A stretch of 57,770 nucleotides of DNA from Pseudomonas fluorescens. GTDB lineage: Bacteria; Pseudomonadota; Gammaproteobacteria; Pseudomonadales; Pseudomonadaceae. Position numbers and translations under genes: made by a program. The notes beneath the pieces were generated by a model. It had not been told where the DNA came from. It searched no databases and saw nothing but the letters and a program-made list of their open reading frames with translations. This document shows positions 29,721-39,022 of the stretch, piece by piece; the first letter of the stretch is position 1; every line of letters begins with the position of its first letter. Location: positions 1 through 57,770 of the forward strand of contig NZ_VCNJ01000036.1 in assembly GCF_005938625.1 (NCBI RefSeq), written 5' to 3'.

Positions 29721-31090
29721 GCCTTGGCCTCCGTGGTCAGGGGTGCCTGCTCGGCTTTCAGACGCAGAACACTGGTCAGCGCGAGCATGATCCATACGTA
29801 TTTCTGGTTCGGCGCACTGAGAAACATCAGGAACAGCGTCAGCGACAGAAAGCTCACACTCAGGTGCGTCATCAGATCGGTCTGATACGTGTCGCGGCGC
29901 AGCATCCACGCCGCCCGCGCGCGAATCAGGTTGTACAGACCGAGGCCGAGCATGCCGACGAACAACAGCCCGGCAGGCACGCCGAGTTCACTGAAGATTT
30001 CCAGATACGTGTTGTGCGCGCGTCGATAGAGGTCGCCGATCTTGCGGTTGGCCGAAAACGCCTTGGCGTAACCGGTGGTCGCGTAATGCAGCGGGAAGGT
30101 GCCGGGGCCGGAGCCGAGCAGCGGGTTCTCGCGGATCATCTGGCTGCCGACGACGATGTACGAAGCGCGGCGACCGAGGGATTCGTCGTTGTGACCCTTG
30201 GCGCCGGCGCTCAACACGCTGAGTGACTGAATCCGCGCGAGATAACCGGCCGGCATCGCGTAGATCGCCAGCGGAATCACAATGGCCGCGCCGAGCATGG
30301 CAAAACCCAGATGCCGAGGACGAATCCGTGTCAGTTTTGCGCGGTAATGCCAGCAACCGATCAACAGACTCAAGGCCAACACCACCAGCCCTGAGCGCGA
30401 TTCGGTTTTGGTCATGCCGCCCAACAGCAGCAGGCAGCAAGCGCCCCAGAACAAGCGGTGTAGCAGGTTCGGGCTGCGGATCACCAGAAACAGACCCATC
30501 GGCACAGCAAAAGCGATCAGCAGGGCGAACGCGTTGGGGTCTTCGAGCAAACCGGCGGCGCGGCCCTGGTCCTGAAACTTGGTCGAGAACATCGCCATCG
30601 CGCAGGTGGTGCTGACGGCTAGGGTGACCAGACGAGCAAACAGATCAAGGTTCAGCTCGCGGCCGATCAACAACGTGATGACAAACAGAATCAGCCCGAC
30701 ACTCAACTCGCGAAGGTGCCCCAGCGACATGCCCAGATCATCGGTGTTGAGCAGGCTCAAAAAGTACAGAACCATGAACCAGATCAGAAAGCGCCAGATA
30801 TTGCTGCGCAGGCGTTCCGAAGGAATCTGGTGCAGTGCCAGTTGCAGCATCAGGATCACCGCCAGCGAAGCACCGATCAGTTTGCTGCCGGAGAACGACG
30901 TATCCTTGAAGAAGCCTTCGAACGGCACCAGTGCGGCAATGCCGAGCAAACCCCAGGTCGGCTTGCGGTACAACACCGCAAATCCCACCAGGCCCAGCAC
31001 CGCCCCCGGCGCCAGAAACGGATAAGGGCTGGCCAGCAAACCGATGCAGACCAGACCGAGCAGACTGACGATCGAGAGCGGGAAAATCAT
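29717..31090 (-). CDS. Wzy-type polysaccharide polymerase / O-antigen-ligase family
   Basis: This 457-aa protein has about 10-12 transmembrane helices and the long periplasmic loop characteristic of Wzy_C proteins (MIRENPLLGSGPGTFPLHYA, then RRAHNTYLEIFSELGVPAG). It would join repeat units on the periplasmic side. It overlaps by 4 nt (ATGA) with genes on both sides. Ligase and polymerase share this domain; the presence of Wza, Wzz-like and flippase partners favours polymerase. Confidence 0.82.
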   Translation of the reverse strand: MIFPLSIVSLLGLVCIGLLASPYPFLAPGAVLGLVGFAVLYRKPTWGLLGIAALVPFEGFFKDTSFSGSKLIGASLAVILMLQLALHQIPSERLRSNIWRFLIWFMVLYFLSLLNTDDLGMSLGHLRELSVGLILFVITLLIGRELNLDLFARLVTLAVSTTCAMAMFSTKFQDQGRAAGLLEDPNAFALLIAFAVPMGLFLVIRSPNLLHRLFWGACCLLLLGGMTKTESRSGLVVLALSLLIGCWHYRAKLTRIRPRHLGFAMLGAAIVIPLAIYAMPAGYLARIQSLSVLSAGAKGHNDESLGRRASYIVVGSQMIRENPLLGSGPGTFPLHYATTGYAKAFSANRKIGDLYRRAHNTYLEIFSELGVPAGLLFVGMLGLGLYNLIRARAAWMLRRDTYQTDLMTHLSVSFLSLTLFLMFLSAPNQKYVWIMLALTSVLRLKAEQAPLTTEAKA

Positions 31091-32178
31091 GCGCGTGCCT
31101 CCCGTGCCGTGCGGATGTACAGCTGCGACCAGCGTTCGGCCAGAGCCTTGAGGTCGTAGCGATCCTGTTGCGTGCGTTTTGCGTTGTCGCGCAGTTGCCG
31201 GGCCAGCTTCGGCTCGCTCAGCAAAGTGTCGAGCTGACGGGCGAGGGCGGCGCTGTCGGTGGGTGCGGCGAGCAAGCCGTTGTGCCGATGTTCCAGCACA
31301 TCAGGAATGCCGCCAACGCCGAACGCCACCACCGGCACCCCGGCCTGCATGGCTTCGAGCAAAATCATCGGTGTGCCTTCGGTGCGCGAGCTGATCACCA
31401 GCGCATCGAGTTGTTGCCACCACGGTTGCATGGCGATCTGGTAACCGGGCAAACGAATCCGTTGCTGCAAACCGGCGCTGTCGATCCGCGTCTGCAACGC
31501 CTCGCGTTCCGGGCCATCGCCGAGCATCACCGCATCCAGTTGCGGATGCTGATGACACAGCGGGATCAAGGCGTCGAGAAACAGATCCGGGCCTTTCTCG
31601 CTGCTCAACCGCCCGACATAACCGGCCAGCCAGCGTTGCCGATCCGCGTCCGGCACCAGCGCCGCAGCGGCCGGCAAACCGTTGGGGATCACCTGCAATT
31701 TCTCCGCACGGACGCTGGCCTGACGGTGCAGCGCGGCGATACTTTCCGCCACGCAGACCACCCGGTCCACCGATGCGGTGCGGCACAGTTGCAGGCTCAG
31801 CCAGGTGTAGAACTTCTGCTTGCGACTGCGCGGTGTGAAGCCGTGCTGGGTAATCACCAGCGGCAGGCGCAAGAGTGTCGCGCCAACCCAACCGAACAAC
31901 AGACCTTTGAAATTGTGCGTATTGATCAGCGGTTTTTCAGCGCGACGCTGACGCAAGTGCCGGAGCAATTCCCCCAGCCCGGCACAGCCGCGGCAGTCCA
32001 CGCCGGCCTCGCGAAAGCGTTGGATCAATTCTGGCGGTGCGTCGAGAAACAGCACCTGATGCTGCCCCGGCGTCGCCAGACAATGATCCAGCAACATGCG
32101 CTCGGCCCCATAGAAGCCGCCGCTGCTGAGCAAATGAATGATCGGCAGCGCGGCAGTCGGGGAGGGTGCGGTGTTCAA
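31087..32178 (-). CDS. Glycosyltransferase family 4
   Basis: This 363-aa GT-B protein has an N-terminal HLLSSGGFYGAERMLLDH acceptor domain and a C-terminal nucleotide-sugar domain with IPNGLP, GYVGRLSSEKGPDLFL, LGDGPEREAL and the EX7E-like SSRTEGTPMILLEAMQAGVP. It would transfer a hexose to the lipid-linked intermediate. The start is a TTG (32176-32178) that overlaps the upstream stop codon in a TTGA arrangement, so translation is coupled and perhaps reduced. Confidence 0.85.
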   Translation of the reverse strand: MNTAPSPTAALPIIHLLSSGGFYGAERMLLDHCLATPGQHQVLFLDAPPELIQRFREAGVDCRGCAGLGELLRHLRQRRAEKPLINTHNFKGLLFGWVGATLLRLPLVITQHGFTPRSRKQKFYTWLSLQLCRTASVDRVVCVAESIAALHRQASVRAEKLQVIPNGLPAAAALVPDADRQRWLAGYVGRLSSEKGPDLFLDALIPLCHQHPQLDAVMLGDGPEREALQTRIDSAGLQQRIRLPGYQIAMQPWWQQLDALVISSRTEGTPMILLEAMQAGVPVVAFGVGGIPDVLEHRHNGLLAAPTDSAALARQLDTLLSEPKLARQLRDNAKRTQQDRYDLKALAERWSQLYIRTAREARA

Positions 32179-33767
32179 TTGCGCACCCAGTGCAGGAAGC
32201 TTGGCACCGTCCAGTTCTTGTGCGGATTGCTCGGCAGCGTGTTCTGGTCGTTGATCACCAACAGCACCGGTACGCCCAGCTCGTGGCTGATTTGCGCCGG
32301 GTGTTTGAAGCGGTGATCGAAGAACTCACGCACGTAGACCAGGGCAATCGCCAGCAGCAATCCGGTGAACAAACCGAACGGAATGATCAGGCCCGGTTTC
32401 GGGAACGCCGCTTCGGTCGGTTCGAACGGTGGGCTGAGCACCCGGGCGTTGGACAGATCGTCGTTGAGCGCGCCGCTGGTGCTGCTTTCGGCGAAACGCT
32501 GGGCGTAGGTCGAAAACGCGGCGTGCAGCGCATCGATCTCGGTGTCCATCTGCCGCAGCTTGCTTTGGGTCTGCTGCAACTCGTGGATACGGTTCTTGAA
32601 CTCGGCGATGCGCGCGGTTTTCTGCTCGATCACTTGTTTGACCACGGCCAGATCGGCGGTGCGTTCCTGAATGCGGTTGCTCACCACTTTGAGGAATTGG
32701 CCACGGGTGCGAGCGATCTGTTCACGGGTCAGCAACATCGGCTCGCTGCCAGGCTGGAACACCGCCAGATCGTTCATGTAGCGGCTGACCTGGGTGGTCA
32801 GTTGCTCGCCCATCTGTTTGATTTCCCGATCCTCGAACGCCACGTTGTCAACGGTGGTGGTGAAGGTGTAGGGGAAGGTGTAGTCGTTGAGTTTGTTATT
32901 GCTGGCGGCGGCCAGCGCGGTTTTCAGGTATTCGAGCCAGCGTTGGCTCTGCAACAGGCGATCCTGATACAGGTTAAGGGCTTGCTCTTCGGTGTTGATG
33001 GCGTTGAGGCGGAAGGTGATTTCTTCCTTCGGATCCGATGAGCCGACACTTTCCAGCAAGGCTTGGCGGTTACCTTCCAGGCCGTCGAGGCGCACTTGAT
33101 AGAGATGCTTCTTCGATTCGTAGAAGGACTGCGGCAAGTCGATCGACTGCAAAGCCTGACGACTGAACAGATAGTTCTGCAGCAGGGCTGAAACAAACGT
33201 TGTGCCCTGATGCGGATCGGGGAAGCTGTAGACGATCGAGATCACGTTGGAGCCAGGCAGGGTCTCGATTTTCAGACTGTCGATGGCTTGTTGGGTCAGC
33301 GCGTCGAGCGCGGTGTCACGCACCGGATCGGTTTCCAGCCCGAGCACGTTACGCACCGGGTTGATCACGTATTGGCGCAGCGGCGAACTGACGTAGCGCT
33401 TGAACGGCTCGGCCACCAGTTTGCTGAAGATGCCCGGCGAAGGCGTGTATTCACCCTTGTCGCGCAGTTCACTGATGGTCTGCCGGATCAACGCTGGCGA
33501 ACGGAGGATATTGCTCTCGGTTTCCATGTCCGCCAGCGATGGCGGAATGAAGGTGGCGTTGTCCACCGTGAGCGACGTGGTGGCGTCACCCTGAGAGAGT
33601 TTTTTCGACTGTACGATGACCTGCGCGGTGATATCGAAGCTCTGTTTGAGCACCAACGGCAGGAGCAGGGCGATCACTGCAAAGATCAGGAAGACCCGTT
33701 TCACCAGTTGCTTGTTGGCGAAGAAGATCCTGAAGAACTCATGCAGGTAGTTTTCCTTTGGGTTCAT
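32175..33767 (-). CDS. Wzz/GNVR-type polysaccharide chain-length and export protein
   Basis: This 530-aa inner-membrane protein has an N-terminal transmembrane helix (about 22-42), a long periplasmic region with coiled coils (about 200-440, including a leucine/glutamine-rich ELQQTQSKLRQMDTEIDAL), and a C-terminal helix (about 478-498) preceded by EAAFPKPGLIIPFG, the proline-rich motif of polysaccharide co-polymerases. A short cytoplasmic tail follows. There is no kinase domain in this protein; the ATPase is encoded separately two genes upstream. It would control chain length and bridge to Wza. Confidence 0.82.
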   Translation of the reverse strand: MNPKENYLHEFFRIFFANKQLVKRVFLIFAVIALLLPLVLKQSFDITAQVIVQSKKLSQGDATTSLTVDNATFIPPSLADMETESNILRSPALIRQTISELRDKGEYTPSPGIFSKLVAEPFKRYVSSPLRQYVINPVRNVLGLETDPVRDTALDALTQQAIDSLKIETLPGSNVISIVYSFPDPHQGTTFVSALLQNYLFSRQALQSIDLPQSFYESKKHLYQVRLDGLEGNRQALLESVGSSDPKEEITFRLNAINTEEQALNLYQDRLLQSQRWLEYLKTALAAASNNKLNDYTFPYTFTTTVDNVAFEDREIKQMGEQLTTQVSRYMNDLAVFQPGSEPMLLTREQIARTRGQFLKVVSNRIQERTADLAVVKQVIEQKTARIAEFKNRIHELQQTQSKLRQMDTEIDALHAAFSTYAQRFAESSTSGALNDDLSNARVLSPPFEPTEAAFPKPGLIIPFGLFTGLLLAIALVYVREFFDHRFKHPAQISHELGVPVLLVINDQNTLPSNPHKNWTVPSFLHWVRN

Positions 33768-33784
33768 GGTCGGTCACCTGAGAG

Positions 33785-34810
33785 TTAGTTGCTGTCACTG
33801 TCTTTGTTGTCGACGCGGTAGCCGAAGCTGAACCCGACGCCCTGGAACAGCACCACGTCGGCCAGTTGACGGGCGAGTTCGCCGGCGCTGGCCAGTTTGG
33901 TTTTCGGCACGTAGAGCATGTCGTCCGGCTGCAGGTAGGCGATCTGCGAAGCATCGCCGGACAGCGCCTTCTCGACGTCGTAATGTACCGCCTGCACCTG
34001 ATTGCCGTTGCGGCGCATGATCACCACCGAATCCAGGCGCGCCTTGACGTTGGTGCCACGGGCCAGGGTCAACGCTTCAAGCACCGAGACTGGCCGGCGG
34101 ATCGGGTAGGAACCCGGTTGGCCGACTTCGCCCAGTACGTAGATTTCGTTGCCGGCGGTGGATTTCAGCAGCACATCAACGGTCATGCGGCCGGGCAGTT
34201 GCGCGTATTTCTTGTTGAGGAAGGTTTCCAGTTGATTGACGGTCATGCCTTGCAGCGGCACGGCGCCGATTTCCGGGAAGCTCGCGTAACCGTCAGTGCC
34301 GACGGTGATCTCGCGGCTCATGCCGGTGGCCGGGTGGTTCAGCGCGCTTTTCAGGTTTTGCTCATTGGTCAGCGGGCTGATGATCTGCACGGTCAACTGA
34401 TTGCGGTTGGGCTGGAACAGTTGCTTGCGCTGATAGACGCGCTGGATTTCTTCGCGGGCCTGATCGCTGGTCAGCCCGGCGATTTTCACCGAGGTGTTGG
34501 CGCCCGGCAGTTCGATGGTGCCGTCGGGCAGCACCAGTTGATTGCCGTTGAGCTGGCTGGCGGCGGTGAAGTTCAGGCCGATCTGGTCACCGGACTGCAC
34601 GCGGTAGGCGTCCGAGCCGCTGGTGCTGATATGGAAGATCACGTCGAGCACATCCTGCGGACGCAGGGTCTGCTCGATCTTCGGCATATCGGTGGCCTGG
34701 GCGTTGGCCGGTGTTGCGGTGAGAATATTCACCGGCATGTGCTGGGTTTCGGAGGTGCTTGAGCAGCCTGCAAGCGGCAGCATCAGCAGCACAAGAATCT
34801 TGGCGTTCAT
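33785..34810 (-). CDS. Wza-type outer-membrane polysaccharide export lipoprotein
   Basis: This 341-aa lipoprotein has a lipobox LPLAGC (Cys16), followed by the polysaccharide-export domain (YRVQSGDQIGLNF..., VLPDGTIELPG) and two SLBB-type segments (TVGTDGYASFPEIGAVPLQGMT, IYVLGEVGQPGSYPIRRPVSVLEAL). It ends with VLFQGVGFSFGYRVDNKDSDSN, likely near the outer-membrane barrel-forming helix. It should form the export channel. It lies between the ATPase and Wzz-like genes with short gaps. Confidence 0.87.
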   Translation of the reverse strand: MNAKILVLLMLPLAGCSSTSETQHMPVNILTATPANAQATDMPKIEQTLRPQDVLDVIFHISTSGSDAYRVQSGDQIGLNFTAASQLNGNQLVLPDGTIELPGANTSVKIAGLTSDQAREEIQRVYQRKQLFQPNRNQLTVQIISPLTNEQNLKSALNHPATGMSREITVGTDGYASFPEIGAVPLQGMTVNQLETFLNKKYAQLPGRMTVDVLLKSTAGNEIYVLGEVGQPGSYPIRRPVSVLEALTLARGTNVKARLDSVVIMRRNGNQVQAVHYDVEKALSGDASQIAYLQPDDMLYVPKTKLASAGELARQLADVVLFQGVGFSFGYRVDNKDSDSN

Positions 34811-34831
34811 GGCGTCATCCTTCGCGTTCGC

Positions 34832-35479
34832 TTAGAGGTTTTTGTAAAGCCATTTGGGCATGTAGTACTTGCGCCGGTTGAACACGCTGCCGACCACTTT
34901 TGCCCCAGCCTGGGTCAGGCGTTGCACGGCGGCCTGGGCGACTTCCCAGCGGGTGTCTTCGGCGCGTACGACAAACACCACGCCATCGACCTGAGTGCTG
35001 ATGACCAGCGTGTCGGCGGCGGAATACACCGCGTCGCCGTCGATCACCACAAAGCGGTACTGGCTGCCCAATTGATCGAGCAACGGGCTCAGGCGCTCGG
35101 CGGTCAGGTGTTCCATGGTGCGGATCGGCCGGCCATTGGGCAGCACGTGGAAGGGCAGGCTCGACACCTGCACCACGCAGTCCTGCAACAGCGGCGGGTT
35201 GTCCGGGTTGAACAGCAGGTCACGCAGGCCGCGCTCCTTGCTCAGGTTCAACTGCTGGGTGAGGTTGCTCGCCGATTGGCTGGCGTCGACCAGCAGCACT
35301 TGGCCGCTGCTCATTTGCGCCAGTTGGCTGGCCAGCGCCAGGGCACTGGTGGTGGTGCCGGCGCCGGGGTTGGCGGCGGTCAGGAACAGGATCCGCAGAT
35401 CGAGATCCAGCACGGTCGAGGTCAGGTTCGATTCGCTGGGATTGGCGATGCTCAGGCTTTTGTTGGTTGAACCGTCCAT
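34832..35479 (-). CDS. BY-kinase/CpsD-like P-loop protein with degenerate Walker A
   Basis: This 215-aa protein is like the cytoplasmic ATPase half of bacterial tyrosine autokinases (CpsD/ExoP/Wzc). It has ILFLTAANPGAGTTTSALAL (about 30-49), a Walker A-prime QVLLVDASQ (60-68) and a Walker B-like YRFVVIDGDAVYSAADTLV. The Walker A sequence PGAGTTTS lacks the phosphate-binding lysine of GxGK(T/S), so autokinase activity may be lost. The C-terminus (RRKYYMPKWLYKNL) has three tyrosines that could be phosphorylated. The start overlaps the upstream stop codon by one base (TAATG). A structural role in assembling the Wzz-Wza export machine is possible. Confidence 0.75.
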   Translation of the reverse strand: MDGSTNKSLSIANPSESNLTSTVLDLDLRILFLTAANPGAGTTTSALALASQLAQMSSGQVLLVDASQSASNLTQQLNLSKERGLRDLLFNPDNPPLLQDCVVQVSSLPFHVLPNGRPIRTMEHLTAERLSPLLDQLGSQYRFVVIDGDAVYSAADTLVISTQVDGVVFVVRAEDTRWEVAQAAVQRLTQAGAKVVGSVFNRRKYYMPKWLYKNL

Positions 35480-36225
35480 TAGCTTGCTCCGTGGCCGCTG
35501 AATACTTTGAAGGGGGTTTTCAACAGAATCTTCAGATCAAGCAAAAGGCTCTGCTCGGCGATATAGCTGAGGTCCAACTCAACGCGCTGGTCGAAGTCGA
35601 TATTGCTGCGTCCGGAGATCTGCCACAGGCCGGTCATGCCGGGGTAGATCGCCAGACGGGCAAGGTGATTGTCCTTGTAGCGGTAGGCGTTGAACGAGGT
35701 CGGACGCGGGCCGACCAGGCGCATGTCGCCGGTCACTACATTGATCAGATTGGGCAGTTCATCGAGGCTGGTGCGCCGCAGGAAACCGCCGATGCGGGTG
35801 ATGCGCGGGTCCTGATCAATCTTGAAGTCGATGGCGTCGGCACCGTGCTTGTTCAGGTGACGCAGCGACTCTTTCAATTCTTCGGCGTTGGCGACCATGG
35901 TGCGAAACTTGTACATGCCGAACTTGCGCCCGCGATAACCCGTGCGCTTCTGCACGAACATCACCGGGCCTTTGCTGGAGTATTTGATGGCCACTGCCAG
36001 GCCTAGCAACAGTGGTGAAATCAGCAGCAGAATCATCAGCGCACCGAGGCAGGCAACCACGCGATTGGTGCGCGACAGTTGCCATGGGCGACCGCCGTCG
36101 CGACCAGTGAACCAGCCGCGCCCCTGACGATGAATCGCTGCGTCGAGACGCATTCGGTGCTCGGGATCCACGCGCTTGTCGCGGCGCATTTGTTGGATCG
36201 GTACACCTTTCTCATGACCAGTCAT
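35479..36225 (-). CDS. Undecaprenyl-phosphate sugar phosphotransferase (WbaP/PssY type)
   Basis: This 248-aa monotopic phosphoglycosyl transferase has one N-terminal hydrophobic segment (about 58-80) followed by the conserved domain: GPVMFVQKRTGYRGR, MYKFRTM, RIGGFLRRTSLDELPNLINV, GDMRLVGPRP and YPGMTGLWQISGRS. It starts the repeat unit by moving a sugar-1-phosphate onto undecaprenyl phosphate. It lacks the large N-terminal membrane domain of WbaP/WcaJ, so it resembles the short PglC/PssY form. It starts 18 nt after the epimerase stop codon. Confidence 0.87.
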   Translation of the reverse strand: MTGHEKGVPIQQMRRDKRVDPEHRMRLDAAIHRQGRGWFTGRDGGRPWQLSRTNRVVACLGALMILLLISPLLLGLAVAIKYSSKGPVMFVQKRTGYRGRKFGMYKFRTMVANAEELKESLRHLNKHGADAIDFKIDQDPRITRIGGFLRRTSLDELPNLINVVTGDMRLVGPRPTSFNAYRYKDNHLARLAIYPGMTGLWQISGRSNIDFDQRVELDLSYIAEQSLLLDLKILLKTPFKVFSGHGAS

Positions 36226-36243
36226 AAAATCCTCCGCATTAAT

Positions 36244-37281
36244 TCAGCCGCGTACGGCGCTTGGGCGATAGGCAGTGGGGTAGTAGTCGCGGAACCAGGC
36301 GACAAAGCGTCCGAGTCCCTCATCCAGCTCTATCCGGGGCTGAAATCCGGTGGCGTGGGCCAGATCACTGGCCTCGGCGCAAGTGTTGAGTACGTCGCCC
36401 GGTTGCAGCGGCAGCAGCTCGACAATGGCTTTCTGGCCAAGGTGTTTTTCCAGCAGTGCCAGATAGGTTTTCAGCTCGACCGGGTGCTGCCCGCCGATAT
36501 TGAACAACCGCCACGGCGCCATGCTGCTCGCCGGGTCGGGCTGCTCGCGATCCCACTGCGGATTGACCTGCGGTGGCTGCTCGATGAGGCGGGAGATGCT
36601 CTCGATGATGTCGTCGATGTAGGTGAAGTCGCGCTGGTGCTCGCCGTAGTTGAACAGCTTCAGCGGCGTGCCTTCGCTGATCGCCCGGGCGAACTGGATC
36701 GGCGACATGTCCGGCCGGCCCCACGGCCCATACACGGTGAAAAAGCGCAGGCCGGTGCAGGGGATGCCGAACAGGTGGCTGTAACTGTGCGCCATCAGCT
36801 CGTTGGCTTTTTTGGTCGCGGCGTACAGCGACAGCGGGTGATTGACGCCGTCCTGCACCGAGTACGGCGTGTGCTGATTGGCGCCGTACACCGAACTCGA
36901 CGAAGCGTAAATCAGGTGCTCGACCGGGTGATGCCGGCAGCTTTCCAGAATGTTCAGAAAACCGTTGAGGTTGCTGTCCAGATACGCCCGTGGATTCTCC
37001 AGCGAGTAACGCACCCCGGCCTGCGCCGCGAGATGGATCACCACTTGCGGACGTTCGCGGACAAACAGTGCTTCGATGGCCGAGGCATCGGCCAGGTCAA
37101 CCGTGGCGAGCTGGAAATCGCCGACCTGCTCGCGCACCCATTGCACGCGGTCGTGCTTGAGTTGCGGGTCGTAGTAGGCGTTGAAATTGTCCAGACCGAC
37201 CACCGAGTGTCCGTCGCGCATCAACCGCAACACGCAATGGGCACCAATGAAACCGGCCGCACCGGTGACCAGAATCTTCAT
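36244..37281 (-). CDS. NAD-dependent nucleotide-sugar epimerase (UDP-glucuronate 4-epimerase-like)
   Basis: This 345-aa short-chain dehydrogenase/reductase has the NAD-binding GAAGFIG motif at the N-terminus, the catalytic YAATKK (Tyr-x3-Lys) and SSSSVYGAN region, and the RFFTVYGPWGRPDM segment. This last segment is typical of UDP-glucuronate 4-epimerases, which make UDP-galacturonate. The upstream ugd gene supplies UDP-glucuronate, which supports that activity. Its start overlaps the ugd stop by 4 nt, and GGAAGGG precedes it. A longer frame to 37593 lies within ugd and is rejected. Confidence 0.82.
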   Translation of the reverse strand: MKILVTGAAGFIGAHCVLRLMRDGHSVVGLDNFNAYYDPQLKHDRVQWVREQVGDFQLATVDLADASAIEALFVRERPQVVIHLAAQAGVRYSLENPRAYLDSNLNGFLNILESCRHHPVEHLIYASSSSVYGANQHTPYSVQDGVNHPLSLYAATKKANELMAHSYSHLFGIPCTGLRFFTVYGPWGRPDMSPIQFARAISEGTPLKLFNYGEHQRDFTYIDDIIESISRLIEQPPQVNPQWDREQPDPASSMAPWRLFNIGGQHPVELKTYLALLEKHLGQKAIVELLPLQPGDVLNTCAEASDLAHATGFQPRIELDEGLGRFVAWFRDYYPTAYRPSAVRG

Positions 37282-38630
37282 GGCCGCAGCCCTTCCGGGG
37301 CAATGTGGCGCAGACCGATGCCGCTGTAATGCAGGCCGGCGGCCGCCACTTGTTCCGGGTTGTAAAGATTGCGGCCGTCGATGATTACCTTCGAGCGCAG
37401 CTTTTCGGCAAGCAATTCGAAATCGACCACGCGGAAGTTTTTCCACTCGGTGCAGATCACCAGCGCATCGGCGTCTTCCAGAGTGTCGTCGCGGGTGGCG
37501 CACAGGTGCAGGTCGTTGCGGTAACCGTAGAGGCGGCGGCACTCGGACATGGCTTCCGGGTCGTAGGCCTGCACGCTGGCGCCTTCGGCCCACAGCGCAT
37601 CCATCAGATAACGGCTCGGTGCTTCACGCATGTCATCGGTATTGGGCTTGAACGCCAGGCCCCAAATCGCGATGGACTTACCGGCCAGGCCTTGCGGGAA
37701 CTGTGCTTTGAGTTTGCTGAACAGAATGTGCCGCTGCAGGTCGTTTACATCGGTGACGCTGCGCAGCAGTTTCAGCGGCATGCCGTTGTGTTCGGCGGTG
37801 TGCAGCAGGGCGCGCAGGTCTTTGGGAAAGCACGAGCCACCGAAGCCGCAGCCCGGATAGATGAAGTGGTAGCCGATGCGCGGGTCGGAGCCGATGCCTT
37901 TGCGTACCGCTTCGATGTCGGCGCCAAGCAGTTCGGTGAGGTTGGCCAACTCGTTCATGAAGCTGATGCGCGTCGCGAGCATCGCGTTGGCCGCGTACTT
38001 GGTCAGCTCGGCGCTGCGGTTGTCCATGAACATCAGTTTTTCGTGGTTGCGGCAAAAGGGTGCGTACAGCTCGCTCATCTGCTCGCGGGCCGCGTCGTCG
38101 TGGGTGCCGACGATGATCCGGTCCGGGCGCATGCAGTCGGCGAGGGCGCTGCCTTCCTTGAGGAATTCCGGGTTGGAGACCACGCGCACTTGCAGGTCAG
38201 TCTTGCCGCGGCGCAGCAATTCACTGTTGGCGGTGGCCAGTACCTGATCGGCGGTGCCCACCGGCACCGTGGATTTGATGATCAGCGTGCGATCGGCTTC
38301 CATGTGCGAGGCGATTTGCCGGGCGACGTTGAGCACGTGGCTGAGGTCGGCGGAGCCATCCTCATCGGCAGGCGTGCCGACGGCGATGAAAATCAGCTCG
38401 GCGTGCTCGACCGCGTCGCTGGCCTGAGTGCTGAACAGCAGACGGCCGGCCTTGATGTTCTCCTCAAGTGTGCTGGACAAACCTGGCTCGCTAATTGGCG
38501 GCACCGCTTGTTGCAGTTGTTTAATCTTGTTCGGGTCAATATCCACGCATAAAACCCGATGACCGACATCTGCAAGTGCGGCGGCTTGTATTAGTCCAAC
38601 ATAGCCCGTGCCAAATACGCTCACGTCCAT
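37278..38630 (-). CDS. ugd: UDP-glucose 6-dehydrogenase
   Basis: This 450-aa enzyme has the NAD-binding FGTGYVGLIQAAALADVGH N-terminus, the VGTPADEDGSADLS and STVPVGTA signatures, the KYAANAMLATRISFMNE helix, the catalytic-cysteine motif GCGFGGSCFPKDL and the C-terminal WGLAFKPNTDDMREAPS. It oxidises UDP-glucose to UDP-glucuronate. It is the first gene of the 17-gene minus-strand cluster, with GAGGG before the ATG. The cluster promoter should lie in 38631-39022. Confidence 0.92.
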   Translation of the reverse strand: MDVSVFGTGYVGLIQAAALADVGHRVLCVDIDPNKIKQLQQAVPPISEPGLSSTLEENIKAGRLLFSTQASDAVEHAELIFIAVGTPADEDGSADLSHVLNVARQIASHMEADRTLIIKSTVPVGTADQVLATANSELLRRGKTDLQVRVVSNPEFLKEGSALADCMRPDRIIVGTHDDAAREQMSELYAPFCRNHEKLMFMDNRSAELTKYAANAMLATRISFMNELANLTELLGADIEAVRKGIGSDPRIGYHFIYPGCGFGGSCFPKDLRALLHTAEHNGMPLKLLRSVTDVNDLQRHILFSKLKAQFPQGLAGKSIAIWGLAFKPNTDDMREAPSRYLMDALWAEGASVQAYDPEAMSECRRLYGYRNDLHLCATRDDTLEDADALVICTEWKNFRVVDFELLAEKLRSKVIIDGRNLYNPEQVAAAGLHYSGIGLRHIAPEGLRP

Positions 38631-39022
38631 CTGCGCACCCTCGATAGAGCGAAAAGAAGAAGTTCAAAATGAGACTGTCAAAAGGGGTATAGCGCAGGGT
38701 TTGAAAAGCGTGTCAGCAAAATGACATGTTGCACCTGTATAACAGCCCCATTTCTGGGGGCGATTGGCCATCAAGTGCTTGCTATTGCTGCATTTGTGGC
38801 GTCCTTGACGCTTTTTTCACATTTCAAAGAAAACGATGGACGGTCGAAGGCCACGAAATTAAAGGCTTTCAGCAAGTTGAGTGTGTCAGATTTGAGTCAT
38901 CGGTTTTTTGACGCTTTGCCAGAAATCCAGCCATTTCTTGCGCTTTGATGGCCGGGTGCTAGTGTCAGTTTTTGACCGACAAACTCTTGACCCTCGACGA
39001 TTTACGCGCGACCGGAATTGCC
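38631..39022. promoter_or_regulatory. Divergent promoter region between ugd and the sulfatase-like gene
   Basis: This 392-bp region is more AT-rich than the genes either side and has no credible coding frame. It must hold the promoter of the exopolysaccharide cluster (minus) and that of the sulfatase-like gene (plus). I could not fix core promoter elements with confidence. A TGACAC...TATACC pair with 18-nt spacing on the minus strand (about 38683-38712) is one weak candidate. Confidence 0.4.

Noticed and set aside
38640..38670. An AlgU-like promoter (GAACTT...) before ugd
   Set aside because: The -10 match is poor and would put the start site within the ribosome-binding site, leaving an implausibly short leader.
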